NCBI GenBank assembly: GCA_029546925.1
Contig: JAKPQM010000046.1
Span: forward strand, 1 to 62,115
Origin: Actinomycetes bacterium
Lineage (GTDB): Bacteria; Actinomycetota; Coriobacteriia; Coriobacteriales; Atopobiaceae
Length of the DNA stretch: 62,115 bases
Reading direction: 5' to 3'
Within the stretch, counting starts at the first letter, position 1, and every line of letters starts with the position of its first letter. A program made the position numbers and the translations under genes. This document shows, in pieces, positions 29,200 to 36,439 of the stretch. The notes beneath the pieces were generated by a model, which was not told the DNA's origin, ran no database searches, and was given only the letters and a program-made list of their open reading frames with translations.

Positions 29200-30363
29200 T
29201 TGTTTCCGCTGGTAGATTGCTTGCCACGATATAAATAATGCACCTGAAAAATTCCACTCGTGGCACATCGTGGCACTGCACGATTCCTCCATATCGAATC
29301 TAGGTGCGGTTTTATGCATTGTTGCCGAGAGCCTCGGCAGGTGCGCATTGACGGAATCGAGCACGCCCGCCTCCTGTATGAGCGTCTCGTGGGTCGCCCG
29401 CATCCTCTGCAGCGGCAGGTAGGGTATGGGCGAATCGACGAGCATGATGCTCTTGATGCGGTCATGCTTCCTAGCATGCTTGGAGGTATTCGGCTCCCAC
29501 ATCGTGCGCCATTGGCACTGGATGTTCGCGAGCGTGAGCGTGCAGATCTCATCTTCCGGTTCGCCGCGCAGCTCCCACAGACGCGAGCCGAACGGCTCGA
29601 CCACCGCGACGACGCGCACGCTCTTCCTCGTCTTCGCGTGGTGGACGGCAACCTGCACGACCTGCCTGCCGCCGACCTCTATGCGGCGCACGTCCTTCCA
29701 CCTGAGCGCGAACGCCTCCTCGTTGCGCAGCCCCGCTCCGATGCACGCGAGCCATGCGGCCTCGATCTTGGAGCCGCGCAGAACGTCCATGGCACGCAGC
29801 GCCGTGCGCGCATCCCACACGTTCCTAGTCTGCTCGATCGTGCCGAATGGGTCCTCGTCGTAGAGCGAGCCGTCCGCGTCGCCGGGCCCGGTGTTGCCAG
29901 GGTACTCGTAGTGCCCGAGGAGCGGGTTGGCGTCCAGCACGCCGTCGCGCACGGCTTGGCCCATGACGGCGGACCACGTGCGCTTGATCTGCGATGCGGC
30001 GGAGCGGGAGGGCTGGGCGAGCAGGAGAGCCTGGATCTCGTGACGCCCTATCGTCGAGATGTCGCGGCCGCCGAAGGCGGGGAGGACGTGGCCCTCCATG
30101 GTTTGGGCGTAGCGCGCCCGTGTGGTGCCAGCGAGCCTCGCGCCCTTCGTCGCTTGGTAGACCGCCCACCACTGCGAAAGCGTTGTGCCGCGCCCGAGGT
30201 TGGGCCTCGCGCCCAGCTCCGCGGCGAGCTGGGCGATGCGCGTGTCCGCATCGCGCTCCGTTTCGACGGTATCCCGAAACCTGTGCCCACCATGGGTCAC
30301 GGAGACCCTCCAGCGCCCACTCGGGAGCATGTGTTTCGAGCCTTGGCGGGATCGGGCCATCAT
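29185..30363 (-). CDS. Tyrosine recombinase/phage integrase, probably inactive
   Basis: 392-aa integrase with an N-terminal AP2-like DNA-binding part (RWRVSVTHGGHRFRDT), a SAM-like core-binding domain (LAGTTRARYAQTMEGHVLPAFG) and a catalytic domain. Arm residue R is present in GAGLRNEEAFAL and a second R in QRMRATHETLIQEAG. In the position where HxxH/W and the nucleophilic Tyr should follow (about 31-33 residues after that R), the sequence reads LSATMHKTAPRF with no tyrosine, and the HxxR histidine is Q. The stop codon lies inside the tRNA gene. Likely a decayed enzyme; a frameshift near the C-terminus is another explanation. Confidence 0.85.
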   Translation of the reverse strand: MMARSRQGSKHMLPSGRWRVSVTHGGHRFRDTVETERDADTRIAQLAAELGARPNLGRGTTLSQWWAVYQATKGARLAGTTRARYAQTMEGHVLPAFGGRDISTIGRHEIQALLLAQPSRSAASQIKRTWSAVMGQAVRDGVLDANPLLGHYEYPGNTGPGDADGSLYDEDPFGTIEQTRNVWDARTALRAMDVLRGSKIEAAWLACIGAGLRNEEAFALRWKDVRRIEVGGRQVVQVAVHHAKTRKSVRVVAVVEPFGSRLWELRGEPEDEICTLTLANIQCQWRTMWEPNTSKHARKHDRIKSIMLVDSPIPYLPLQRMRATHETLIQEAGVLDSVNAHLPRLSATMHKTAPRFDMEESCSATMCHEWNFSGALFISWQAIYQRKQWWAQ

Positions 30364-30420
30364 GAGCTCCGATCGTCGGACACGAGGTTAGCAATGCCAG
30401 CTTGATCGCAAAAAGAAACT

Positions 30421-31680
30421 TTATCTTCTGCTTCCCTTAACCCAAAGAAACACGCCTGCTCCTATGAGGATGGGAGCGAGATAGGCTTCTCCGGTATTGC
30501 GGCCGAGCATTCCCGACAGACCAAGCAGCGCCAAGAATACTGCAGCGATTTTGAAAGCAAGCCCAGTCTTCTTCCGGGGAGCCTTTTGAAGCGCATCCTT
30601 GCTGTGGGTGGGGATCTGCCTATCATGGGGCACGTTTCCGGCCTCGACAGGACCGGACGTTTTGGCAACAGTCGCGATGGTAGCGATTTTTGCTGGGTTG
30701 TCGGGGATCCCGAGGACCAGCCGATCGTTTCTCGCCGCACCCATCATATCCTCGCGCAGCTTCCCCCTCGCGGTGATCTTGACAGAGCATCGGGCCGCCT
30801 TGCCGGTCATGGACAGCAGCGCCTTGCATGGAATGGACTTCGGCAGGGGGTCGTCATCGGAAAGCGAGTAGAGCGCCCTGATATCATCCAATTGCCCGGA
30901 GCCCTGCACGCCGACGCATCTGTCTCCCACGAAGCACTCGTATCGCGGGGATCCGGCGTTGGCGCCGCGGGTCGTGGTGCCGAGCCGCAGCTCCGCCTTG
31001 ATGGATGAGGTCATCCCCGAATCGACGAGGGCCTCGACGTTCGACGTCGTCGCCTTCGTCTGGCCCACGCCGACGCGTCGGATACGCGACAGCACGGCGT
31101 CTATACGGCCCGGGAGGTACTTCTCGTCGCAGAGCAGGGCGCGGTAGCAATACGCGGTTGCCTTCGCATCCTCGCGGCCGTCATGGGCGTTGAAACGGTA
31201 CCCGTATTGCCTCGCGCAGTCAGTGAGGCTGGACCATGCGTACCCGGGATCACCATACGGTGCCCTTCTAGTCCCGTGGACGGTGGCGAATTCCCGCATG
31301 ACATCGAATGTCGCGCCCGGCCACTCCTCGAACACTCCTGCGCTGTGCAGCATCTGGATATCGAAAGAGACGTTGTACCCGACGACCAGCTTGTTGCCGA
31401 GGAGGTGATCTCTGATCTCAGGCGTGATCTGGCCTATGGTCGGGGCATCCCTCACATCTCGCGGCGATATCCCGTTCACTTGCTGCGCATCCGGCCAGCT
31501 CGAGTGTCGGGTCGGCCTGACAAGGCTGCTGAACAGGATGTTCCCGTATGCGTCGCATATCGCGATCGACAGCACCTCATCTCCGCCGTAAGGATCCTTC
31601 CCGGTCGTCTCCGTGTCGAACACCACAACCCTGTCGAGCGGGAAGCCGGTGATCGCCTCGCTGAGATCAGAATATCTCAT
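30421..31680 (-). CDS. DnaQ-like 3'-5' exonuclease with C-terminal membrane helices
   Basis: 419 aa. The N-terminal 180 residues are a DEDDh exonuclease: D22 and E24 in FDTETTG, D107 in NVSFDIQ, H166 and D171 in HDGREDAK. This fold degrades DNA or RNA 3' ends. Residues about 180-370 show no family I recognise. Two hydrophobic helices at about 375-391 and 398-414 close the protein, predicting membrane attachment, unusual for this family. ATG 31680 has AAAGGAACG upstream. It is the middle gene of the island, between recombinase and repressor; a phage-defence or plasmid-stability role is speculative. Confidence 0.82.
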   Translation of the reverse strand: MRYSDLSEAITGFPLDRVVVFDTETTGKDPYGGDEVLSIAICDAYGNILFSSLVRPTRHSSWPDAQQVNGISPRDVRDAPTIGQITPEIRDHLLGNKLVVGYNVSFDIQMLHSAGVFEEWPGATFDVMREFATVHGTRRAPYGDPGYAWSSLTDCARQYGYRFNAHDGREDAKATAYCYRALLCDEKYLPGRIDAVLSRIRRVGVGQTKATTSNVEALVDSGMTSSIKAELRLGTTTRGANAGSPRYECFVGDRCVGVQGSGQLDDIRALYSLSDDDPLPKSIPCKALLSMTGKAARCSVKITARGKLREDMMGAARNDRLVLGIPDNPAKIATIATVAKTSGPVEAGNVPHDRQIPTHSKDALQKAPRKKTGLAFKIAAVFLALLGLSGMLGRNTGEAYLAPILIGAGVFLWVKGSRR

Positions 31681-31730
31681 GGCCCGTTCCTTTCAATTGG
31701 CTGCTTTCCGTCAACCGTCATGTCAAGAAA

Positions 31731-32360
31731 CTAGAAGCTCCAATCGTCGGGCACACAGTACCACACGACCTCGCCGATAATTGTGATCTCCTCCGTGCCC
31801 GCCTCGCCGTAATCGTAGATCTTCGGCTTGTACGTCGGATCCATGGAGTCGGGTGCGAGCTCGAATCCGTTGGCGAGCCGACGGACGCGCTTCACCGTCG
31901 CGTCGTAGCCGTTCACGCAGACCGCATGGGGCATGCCGTCGTGCACGACATCCCTGCGCGGGTCGACGAGGGCATAGCAGCCGTCGGGCAGGATCCTGTC
32001 CATGGATCGGCCCTCGACGCGGAGGAGGAAGGCATCCGGCCACATCCTGTGCACGGAGGAGGGGATGGGGTGCATGTCGTCTGCTGCATCCATCTCGATG
32101 GGCATGCCCGCCGCAATGGAGCCGTAGAGGGGAACGTCAACGAACGCCGCGTCGGGGGAGTCCGACCCCTCGTCAACAATTTCGCCTTTCTTGACCCCAA
32201 AATAGTCGGCGAGCCTTTGCACGGCGCCCATACGTGGCACCGCTCTGTCATTCTCCCATTGAGAGACGGCCATCGAAGACACCCCTGCGATCGCTCCGAA
32301 CTCCTCTTGGGTGAGATCATGCTCTTCGCGGATTCTGCGGATATTCTTTCCTATACTCAT
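31731..32360 (-). CDS. CI/LexA-like repressor (XRE HTH plus S24 peptidase)
   Basis: 209-aa phage-type repressor. The XRE helix-turn-helix covers about 5-58 (LTQEEFGAIAGVSSMAVSQWE). The S24 part has an A84-G85 cleavage site in SIAAGMP, catalytic S119 in VEGRSMD and K157 in ATVKRVR, so RecA-stimulated self-cleavage is likely. It probably represses the island's genes and is released on DNA damage. Its upstream region (32361-32421) is AT-rich with repeated GTAAA motifs on the minus strand near 32380-32395 that could form an operator. Confidence 0.92.
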   Translation of the reverse strand: MSIGKNIRRIREEHDLTQEEFGAIAGVSSMAVSQWENDRAVPRMGAVQRLADYFGVKKGEIVDEGSDSPDAAFVDVPLYGSIAAGMPIEMDAADDMHPIPSSVHRMWPDAFLLRVEGRSMDRILPDGCYALVDPRRDVVHDGMPHAVCVNGYDATVKRVRRLANGFELAPDSMDPTYKPKIYDYGEAGTEEITIIGEVVWYCVPDDWSF

Positions 32361-32421
32361 GATCGCCTTTCATAAAGGTTTATTTACAGTTTACGAAAAA
32401 TGAACTCCACAGGTGGAAGGC

Positions 32422-32601
32422 ATGCGATCAAAATCCATGAAAGTGGATGGCCGTTTTGTTGACGAATACTATATGGAAAAAATTCTTGGCCGCTAAACCG
32501 ATTTAGATGCGAAGCCGTGTGCCCCAGTCAAGGAGCTCAAAAGTGAGTGCCGCGACGCATTCGAAGCTGTGGCATCCATCAGGAGCAGGTATGGCCGATA
32601 G
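32422..32601 (+). pseudogene. Short frame with internal stop, possible antitoxin remnant
   Basis: An ATG at 32422 with a strong GGTGGAAGG ribosome-binding site opens a 24-codon frame (KVDGRFVDEYYMEKILGR at its end) that stops at TAA 32494-32496. The same frame continues for 34 open codons (VKELKSECRDAFEAVASIR within them) to TAG 32599-32601, overlapping the ATG of the toxin-like fragment at 32591. This is what an antitoxin gene with one nonsense mutation would look like. No family recognised; the 24-aa peptide could also be a genuine small gene. Confidence 0.4.
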
Positions 32602-32713
32602 GGTCATCGTTTCCGATCCCGCAAACGATGACGTTGACGCTGCAGCGGGCTACATCGCCGTTGCGCTTGAAGCTAAGGGATCGCCGCAGGCGTATCTGGC
32701 GCATCTGCGATAA
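32591..32713 (+). pseudogene. Truncated ParE/RelE-like toxin
   Basis: 40 residues from ATG 32591 to TAA 32711-32713. The sequence RVIVSDPANDDVDAAAGYIA resembles the first strand and helix of ParE/RelE toxins (xVxxSxxAxxDLxxxxxYI pattern), and the frame then stops where about 55 more residues would be expected. It overlaps the presumed antitoxin frame, the usual arrangement for such pairs. Reading on in other frames gives no convincing toxin C-terminus. Judged to be a relic. Confidence 0.5.
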
Positions 32714-32874
32714 TGTCTCCTGTGGCCGAATCATTCGCGGAGGACGCGCATGGCATCGGGCAAGCAGACGCCGGAGGTCATCCGGAAGGCGGGAAAATGG
32801 CCAGTCCGACCATCGAAGCCGTAGAAATCAGGATGACCCTGAAGCAGTAAATTTTGATTTGATGGAGAAAACCT

Positions 32875-33405
32875 ATGGATGAATTTAACAGAAAAAATCC
32901 ATTGCTTTCATTATGCGGCCTGAACTGCGGCCTATGTACGATGAGACTGGGCGGGCATTGCCCCGGCTGCGGTCAAGGAAACAAACCGTGCAAAACCGCC
33001 CGATGCGGAATGCAACATGGCGTTGAGTATTGCTTTGAATGCGTCGAATACCCTTGCCTGATATATGAACACTCGGATGATTATGATTCCTTTATCACGC
33101 ATAAGAATCAAAAGGCGGATTTGGAGAAAGCGAAGACGATTGGTGTAGAAGCATATTCATCCGAGCAGGAAGAGAAAGTAAAACTGTTGGCTATTTTATT
33201 GGATGAATACAATTCGGGACGGGAAAAGGCCTTGTATTCATTAGCTGTGAATCTTCTTGATGTTGAAGAAATAAAACTCGTTATTGACGAGGCTCGTCAG
33301 ATATCAAATGAAATATCAATAAAAGATAAGGCTGTGTTTGTGTCCGGCAAACTAAAAAAATTTGCGAAAGGAAAAGACATAGAGCTGAAGCTCAGGAAGA
33401 AATAA
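32875..33405 (+). CDS. Cysteine-rich DUF3795-type protein
   Basis: 176-aa protein with ten cysteines in the first 61 residues (C14, C18, C21, C29, C32, C39, C44, C53, C56, C61), in the CGLNCGxC...CPGC...CxxC arrangement of DUF3795, thought to bind zinc or Fe-S. The C-terminal 110 residues are helical and lysine-rich. Function unknown. Codons are AT-rich (AAA, ATA, TTA, GAA), unlike the rest of the window, so the gene was probably acquired from a low-GC Firmicute-like donor together with the next gene. GGAGAAAA precedes the ATG. Confidence 0.8.
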   Translation: MDEFNRKNPLLSLCGLNCGLCTMRLGGHCPGCGQGNKPCKTARCGMQHGVEYCFECVEYPCLIYEHSDDYDSFITHKNQKADLEKAKTIGVEAYSSEQEEKVKLLAILLDEYNSGREKALYSLAVNLLDVEEIKLVIDEARQISNEISIKDKAVFVSGKLKKFAKGKDIELKLRKK

Positions 33406-33447
33406 AAGAAATGCAGAGCATTAAATTTAGAATTTGTGGAGGAATAA

Positions 33448-33918
33448 ATGGATCTAAAGATAAAAGAAGTTGTAGACAAACAAGAAAAGGAAATAATTTC
33501 GAGAGAAGTACTATATGACCTTCCAGAATGGTTTGGCATGGCAGAAAGCACGGAAGAATATGTCAGTGATTCGCAAGACAAACCATTCCTTGCCGGTTTT
33601 ATGAATGATGAGTCCGTTGGTTTTGTTGTATTAAACGCAACCAGCAAGGATTGTGCAGATATTTTTGTAATGGGCATAAAAAAGAAATTCCATCGGATGG
33701 GTATTGGAGCGGCGCTTAATGAAGCATACGAATCTATGGCAAAGAAGTTGGGTTACACATATTCCCAAGTAAAAACGGTAAAGATGGGACATTACAAAGA
33801 GTACGATATTACCAATAAATTTTATATAGCGATGGGGTATAAAGAATTGGAATGTTTCCCAACTTTATGGGACGAATGGAATCCGTGTCAAATATATATT
33901 AAATATCTTGGAGAGTAA
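33448..33918 (+). CDS. GNAT family N-acetyltransferase
   Basis: 156-aa GNAT protein. The acetyl-CoA-binding segment is IKKKFHRMGIGAALNEAYESMAKKLGY (the R/Q-x-x-G-x-G/A loop is RMGIGA), preceded by a core strand SVGFVVLNAT and followed by the Y/F-rich FYIAMGYKELE. Substrate unknown. Base composition is as AT-rich as in the DUF3795 gene upstream, and GGAGG sits before the ATG. The two genes form one foreign cassette; chromosomal cassettes of this kind in gut bacteria sometimes carry resistance acetyltransferases, but nothing here shows that. Confidence 0.85.
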   Translation: MDLKIKEVVDKQEKEIISREVLYDLPEWFGMAESTEEYVSDSQDKPFLAGFMNDESVGFVVLNATSKDCADIFVMGIKKKFHRMGIGAALNEAYESMAKKLGYTYSQVKTVKMGHYKEYDITNKFYIAMGYKELECFPTLWDEWNPCQIYIKYLGE

Positions 33919-34034
33919 CAAATTTCAGCCTATTGGAGCATCAAAAGCCCTTGAATTGTCGCGGCAGGGTCCGTCTGCAGTCACCATGCCTTGCAACGCA
34001 GGCATGCGACAGGCAGTCCCCCGCCTCTTTATCA

Positions 34035-34080
34035 CCAGCAGGACCCCCGGTGACTGTACAGTCACCGGGGGTCCTGCTGG
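34035..34080. repeat. Copy 1: perfect 46-bp palindrome centred on GACTGTACAGTC
   Basis: Two 23-base arms, 34035-34057 and 34058-34080, are exact reverse complements with no spacer. The half-site begins CCAGCAGGACCCCC and ends GTGACTGT. Perfect conservation over 23 pairs implies recent origin or selection on the double-stranded site or hairpin. Two other copies exist in this window. Confidence 0.95.
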
Positions 34081-34129
34081 GCAAACGCTCCCTAGAGTCC
34101 CGTGCGCAGGTTCCTCTCGGCGTGTTTCC

Positions 34130-34175
34130 CCAGCAAGGCTCTTATCGACTGTACAGTCACTGAGAGTTCTGCTGG
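34130..34175. repeat. Copy 2: diverged 46-bp palindrome
   Basis: Same length and centre as copy 1 (GACTGTACAGTC), with ends CCAGCA and TGCTGG conserved. 17 of 23 positions pair and three more by G-U. It starts 49 bases after copy 1 ends, in the same place relative to no gene, just downstream of the tRNA-Val terminator on the minus strand. Confidence 0.9.
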
Positions 34176-34182
34176 TGAAAGG

Positions 34183-34212
34183 AAAAAGGCCAGAGAGCTG
34201 CGTCTCCGGCCT
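34183..34212 (-). terminator. Terminator of tRNA-Val
   Basis: Read on the minus strand, AGGCCGGAGA pairs with TCTCTGGCCT (one G-U) around a 6-base loop and is followed by a run of T (TTTTTCC). It begins 10 bases after the tRNA 3' end. Confidence 0.85.
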
Positions 34213-34221
34213 CGTATCTCC

Positions 34222-34296
34222 TGGTGGGCGATGCTGGATTTGAACCAGCGACCCCATCCGTGTGAAGGATGTGCTCTACCCCTGAGCCAATCGCCC
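34222..34296 (-). tRNA. tRNA-Val (CAC)
   Basis: 75-base cloverleaf on the minus strand, GGGCGATTGGCTCAGGGG... to encoded CCA. Anticodon stem CATCC/GGATG encloses TTCACAC, giving anticodon CAC for GUG codons. A -10-like TAGAAT (34309-34314, minus strand) lies 13 bases upstream; the -35 is not clear. It marks the right side of the accessory region. Confidence 0.95.
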
Positions 34297-34345
34297 TTAG
34301 CGAGAGCCATTCTATCAAAAGATGGCACGTCATGGCACGAGAAAA

Positions 34346-36280
34346 CTATCTTCCTACAATTGCCTCCCGGAGCATGAGGACGTACGCCTCGGCCCCCTCC
34401 GGACGCAGATGGGTGCCGTCGTCCCAGAAGTAATCGTCGTGTCCGGCGCTCGTGCCGTACCAGTCGATGACCTCGCAGTTATCGTATTGGGCGGCGATCT
34501 CGTAGAAGAGCTCGTTATTCATGTCCTGCAGGGCGAGCGGCACGCGGCAGGTCACGAGATAGACCCGGCGCTCTCCGCACATCTCGATGAGCTTGCGCAC
34601 GTCCTCCTCGTATGCGACACCGTTATTGCCGAGCGACCAGACGATGATATCGCCATCTATGCCCTGCGCCCATACGCTCTCGAGGATCTCGGGGCCCGTA
34701 TAGAGCTGGCGGCTCACCTGCGCGTCCATGTAGCCGTAGGGGAACATCTCGTTGAACTGTATCTCGGCACCGAGCGGCACGGAATCACCGACGAGGATGA
34801 CCGGGGCATTGGTCGCACCCGACTCGTCGACCTCGTAGCTCGAGAAACCGTTGATACGCGAAATCGCCGCCTCGAAGCCCGTCCCCTTGAAAATCGTGCC
34901 CTCGATGGGGAAGAAGGTGCGCTCTCGGGCAGGGGAGAGCTCGCCCGTCACGTTCTCAGCCTGGGTGCTTTCGGTTTCCTGTTCAGCTTCCTGCTCGGTT
35001 TCCTGCTCGACTTCTGGGGGTGCAGTGGTCTCGCCCGTCTGCTCCGCATTGATGGGGATGGCGAAGAGCGCCAAGGCGCACACGACGCCGACGATGCTCA
35101 AGACACGGGAGGCTGCGGGAAAGCCGAGAACCGTTTCCCCCCCGCTCGCGAGCCTGCGACCACCCTCGGGCACAACCGTGCGAGAGGCCTCGAAGATGCG
35201 GTATGAGAGCTCGGAGACGGCCAAGATGATGACGAGCTGCAAGGCGTATTCCCAGAGCTCGAGCTGCCTCGTCCTCGTTGCAGGGTTCATGATGAGCAGA
35301 AGCGGATAGTGCCAGAGGTAGAGCGAGAAGGAGCGCTTGCCCAAAACGGCGAAAGGCGCCAGCGAGAAGAGGCGCGAGAAGATGGTCGTCTCGCGGATGA
35401 TGGCGAGCACCATCACGGCAGAGCATGCCGCGAGGATGAAGAATCCACCGTAGTAGGGGAAGGGGCTGTAACCGTTGACCCTGAAGGAGAAGATGACGAT
35501 GATCGCAAGCGCGATGAAAGCGGAGATGGTCAGGACCGCATCGGGCACCAGCGGCGCGCCGTTGCGCTCCGAAGAGCCCCTGTGCGCCCTCCTGCCATCC
35601 GCTTTCCTGCGATGCGCGAGGATGGGTGCTGCCTCGGCGGCGAGCGCGCCCATGATCATCTCGCCCGCACGCGTATCGAGACCGTAGTAGATGCGATTGG
35701 TATCTGCTTGGGGATCGTAGAGGATCGCCATCACGATCTGCGATGCCACCGCAAGCACAAGGCACAGGATCACACGATGCCTGCGTTTGATATGAAGCTT
35801 GTCGAGGATGATGAGGATGGGCGGCCAGACGATATAGAACTGCATGATGATCGCGAGGTACCAGAAGTGCGTGAGCGGCGAGGGAAGGCCGGCGGCAGCG
35901 AAATAGGAGATGTTGCGGACGATGTAGTACCAGTTCTCTGCGAAGAGCAGGGCGGGGATCACGTCATCTTTCATCTTGGGCAGAAGCGGCCGCGCGAAGA
36001 TGAGGGAGGCGATGGCGACGACGCCCACGACGGCGAGCATAGCGGGTAGAAGCCGCATGATCCTGCGCCTCAGGTACTCGAGATAGGAGAAGGAGCCCTT
36101 CTCGGCAAGCGCACGGTCGATGCTCAAGGTCAGGAGGTAGCCTGAGATGACGAAGAAAACCGTCACGCCGGAATAGCCCCCCGGCAGCCATGAGGGGTTG
36201 GCGTGGAAGACGACGACAGCGAGGATGGCGAAGAGCCTCAATCCGTCGAGTCCCGCGATGTAGTTCTTCTTAGAAGCCAC
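34346..36280 (-). CDS. OatA-like acyltransferase with SGNH domain
   Basis: 644-aa membrane protein. Residues 1-380 form an acyltransferase-3 domain with about ten or eleven helices (start YIAGLDGLRLFAILAVVVFHA, then GVTVFFVISGYLLT). After a linker rich in Glu/Gln/Thr (about residues 420-450), an extracytoplasmic SGNH hydrolase-like domain carries GDSVPLGAE and the closing DGTHLRPEG with D and H of the triad. This architecture O-acetylates peptidoglycan or surface glycans. GTG 36280 is preferred because AAAGGA lies 7 bases upstream; the longer frame from 36322 has no site. Confidence 0.9.
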   Translation of the reverse strand: MASKKNYIAGLDGLRLFAILAVVVFHANPSWLPGGYSGVTVFFVISGYLLTLSIDRALAEKGSFSYLEYLRRRIMRLLPAMLAVVGVVAIASLIFARPLLPKMKDDVIPALLFAENWYYIVRNISYFAAAGLPSPLTHFWYLAIIMQFYIVWPPILIILDKLHIKRRHRVILCLVLAVASQIVMAILYDPQADTNRIYYGLDTRAGEMIMGALAAEAAPILAHRRKADGRRAHRGSSERNGAPLVPDAVLTISAFIALAIIVIFSFRVNGYSPFPYYGGFFILAACSAVMVLAIIRETTIFSRLFSLAPFAVLGKRSFSLYLWHYPLLLIMNPATRTRQLELWEYALQLVIILAVSELSYRIFEASRTVVPEGGRRLASGGETVLGFPAASRVLSIVGVVCALALFAIPINAEQTGETTAPPEVEQETEQEAEQETESTQAENVTGELSPARERTFFPIEGTIFKGTGFEAAISRINGFSSYEVDESGATNAPVILVGDSVPLGAEIQFNEMFPYGYMDAQVSRQLYTGPEILESVWAQGIDGDIIVWSLGNNGVAYEEDVRKLIEMCGERRVYLVTCRVPLALQDMNNELFYEIAAQYDNCEVIDWYGTSAGHDDYFWDDGTHLRPEGAEAYVLMLREAIVGR

Positions 36281-36439
36281 TGATGTTTCCTTTTGCGGTG
36301 TATCCCCATAAACAGGTACCACGATACCTCATTCCCCGCCGCATGCGGACGGCCAGGCGTGATATTTTGCCGAGCACATCGAACGCGCTCCTCCTACAAT
36401 AGATACGTTTCGCCAGACCCCGTTCTAAGGATCCATTTC

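Larger units (their letters stand above)
29185..34221. mobile_element. Remnant of a tRNA-integrated element (genomic island)
   Basis: A cluster of mobile-type genes lies between tRNA-CAT and tRNA-Val: tyrosine recombinase, DnaQ-like exonuclease, phage-type repressor, decayed toxin-antitoxin, DUF3795 and GNAT genes. The recombinase abuts a tRNA 3' end, the classic att arrangement. I found no exact second copy of the tRNA 3' end, so the right border is not defined; 34221, just before tRNA-Val, is an outer limit. AT-rich cargo at 32850-33918 contrasts with the surrounding high GC. Confidence 0.75.
33919..34221. other. Gene-free stretch carrying the palindrome pair
   Basis: 303 bases without a credible gene. 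It contains a 7-bp hairpin CATGCCT/AGGCATG near 33986-34007, the perfect palindrome at 34035-34080, the diverged copy at 34130-34175, and the tRNA-Val terminator at 34183-34212. A fragment CTGCAGTCACC near 33975-33985 resembles the repeat's right half and may be a further decayed piece. Confidence 0.8.

Noticed and set aside
32713-32850. 45-codon frame after the toxin fragment
   Set aside because: No ribosome-binding site or recognisable pattern; it likely reflects high-GC chance reading.
34045-34070. SOS box for a LexA-type repressor
   Set aside because: The core CTGTACAG lacks the Gram-positive GAAC-N4-GTTC and the longer proteobacterial CTG-N10-CAG spacing; arms extend far beyond an operator.
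34069-34080. Possible right attachment site (TCCTGCTGGGC resembling the tRNA-CAT 3' end TCCTACTGGGC)
   Set aside because: Match is short, and the bases are part of the palindrome; no acceptor-end extension (CCACCA) follows.
34035-34175. Start of a CRISPR array
   Set aside because: Only two units, each itself palindromic, with one unrelated 49-base gap and no cas genes.
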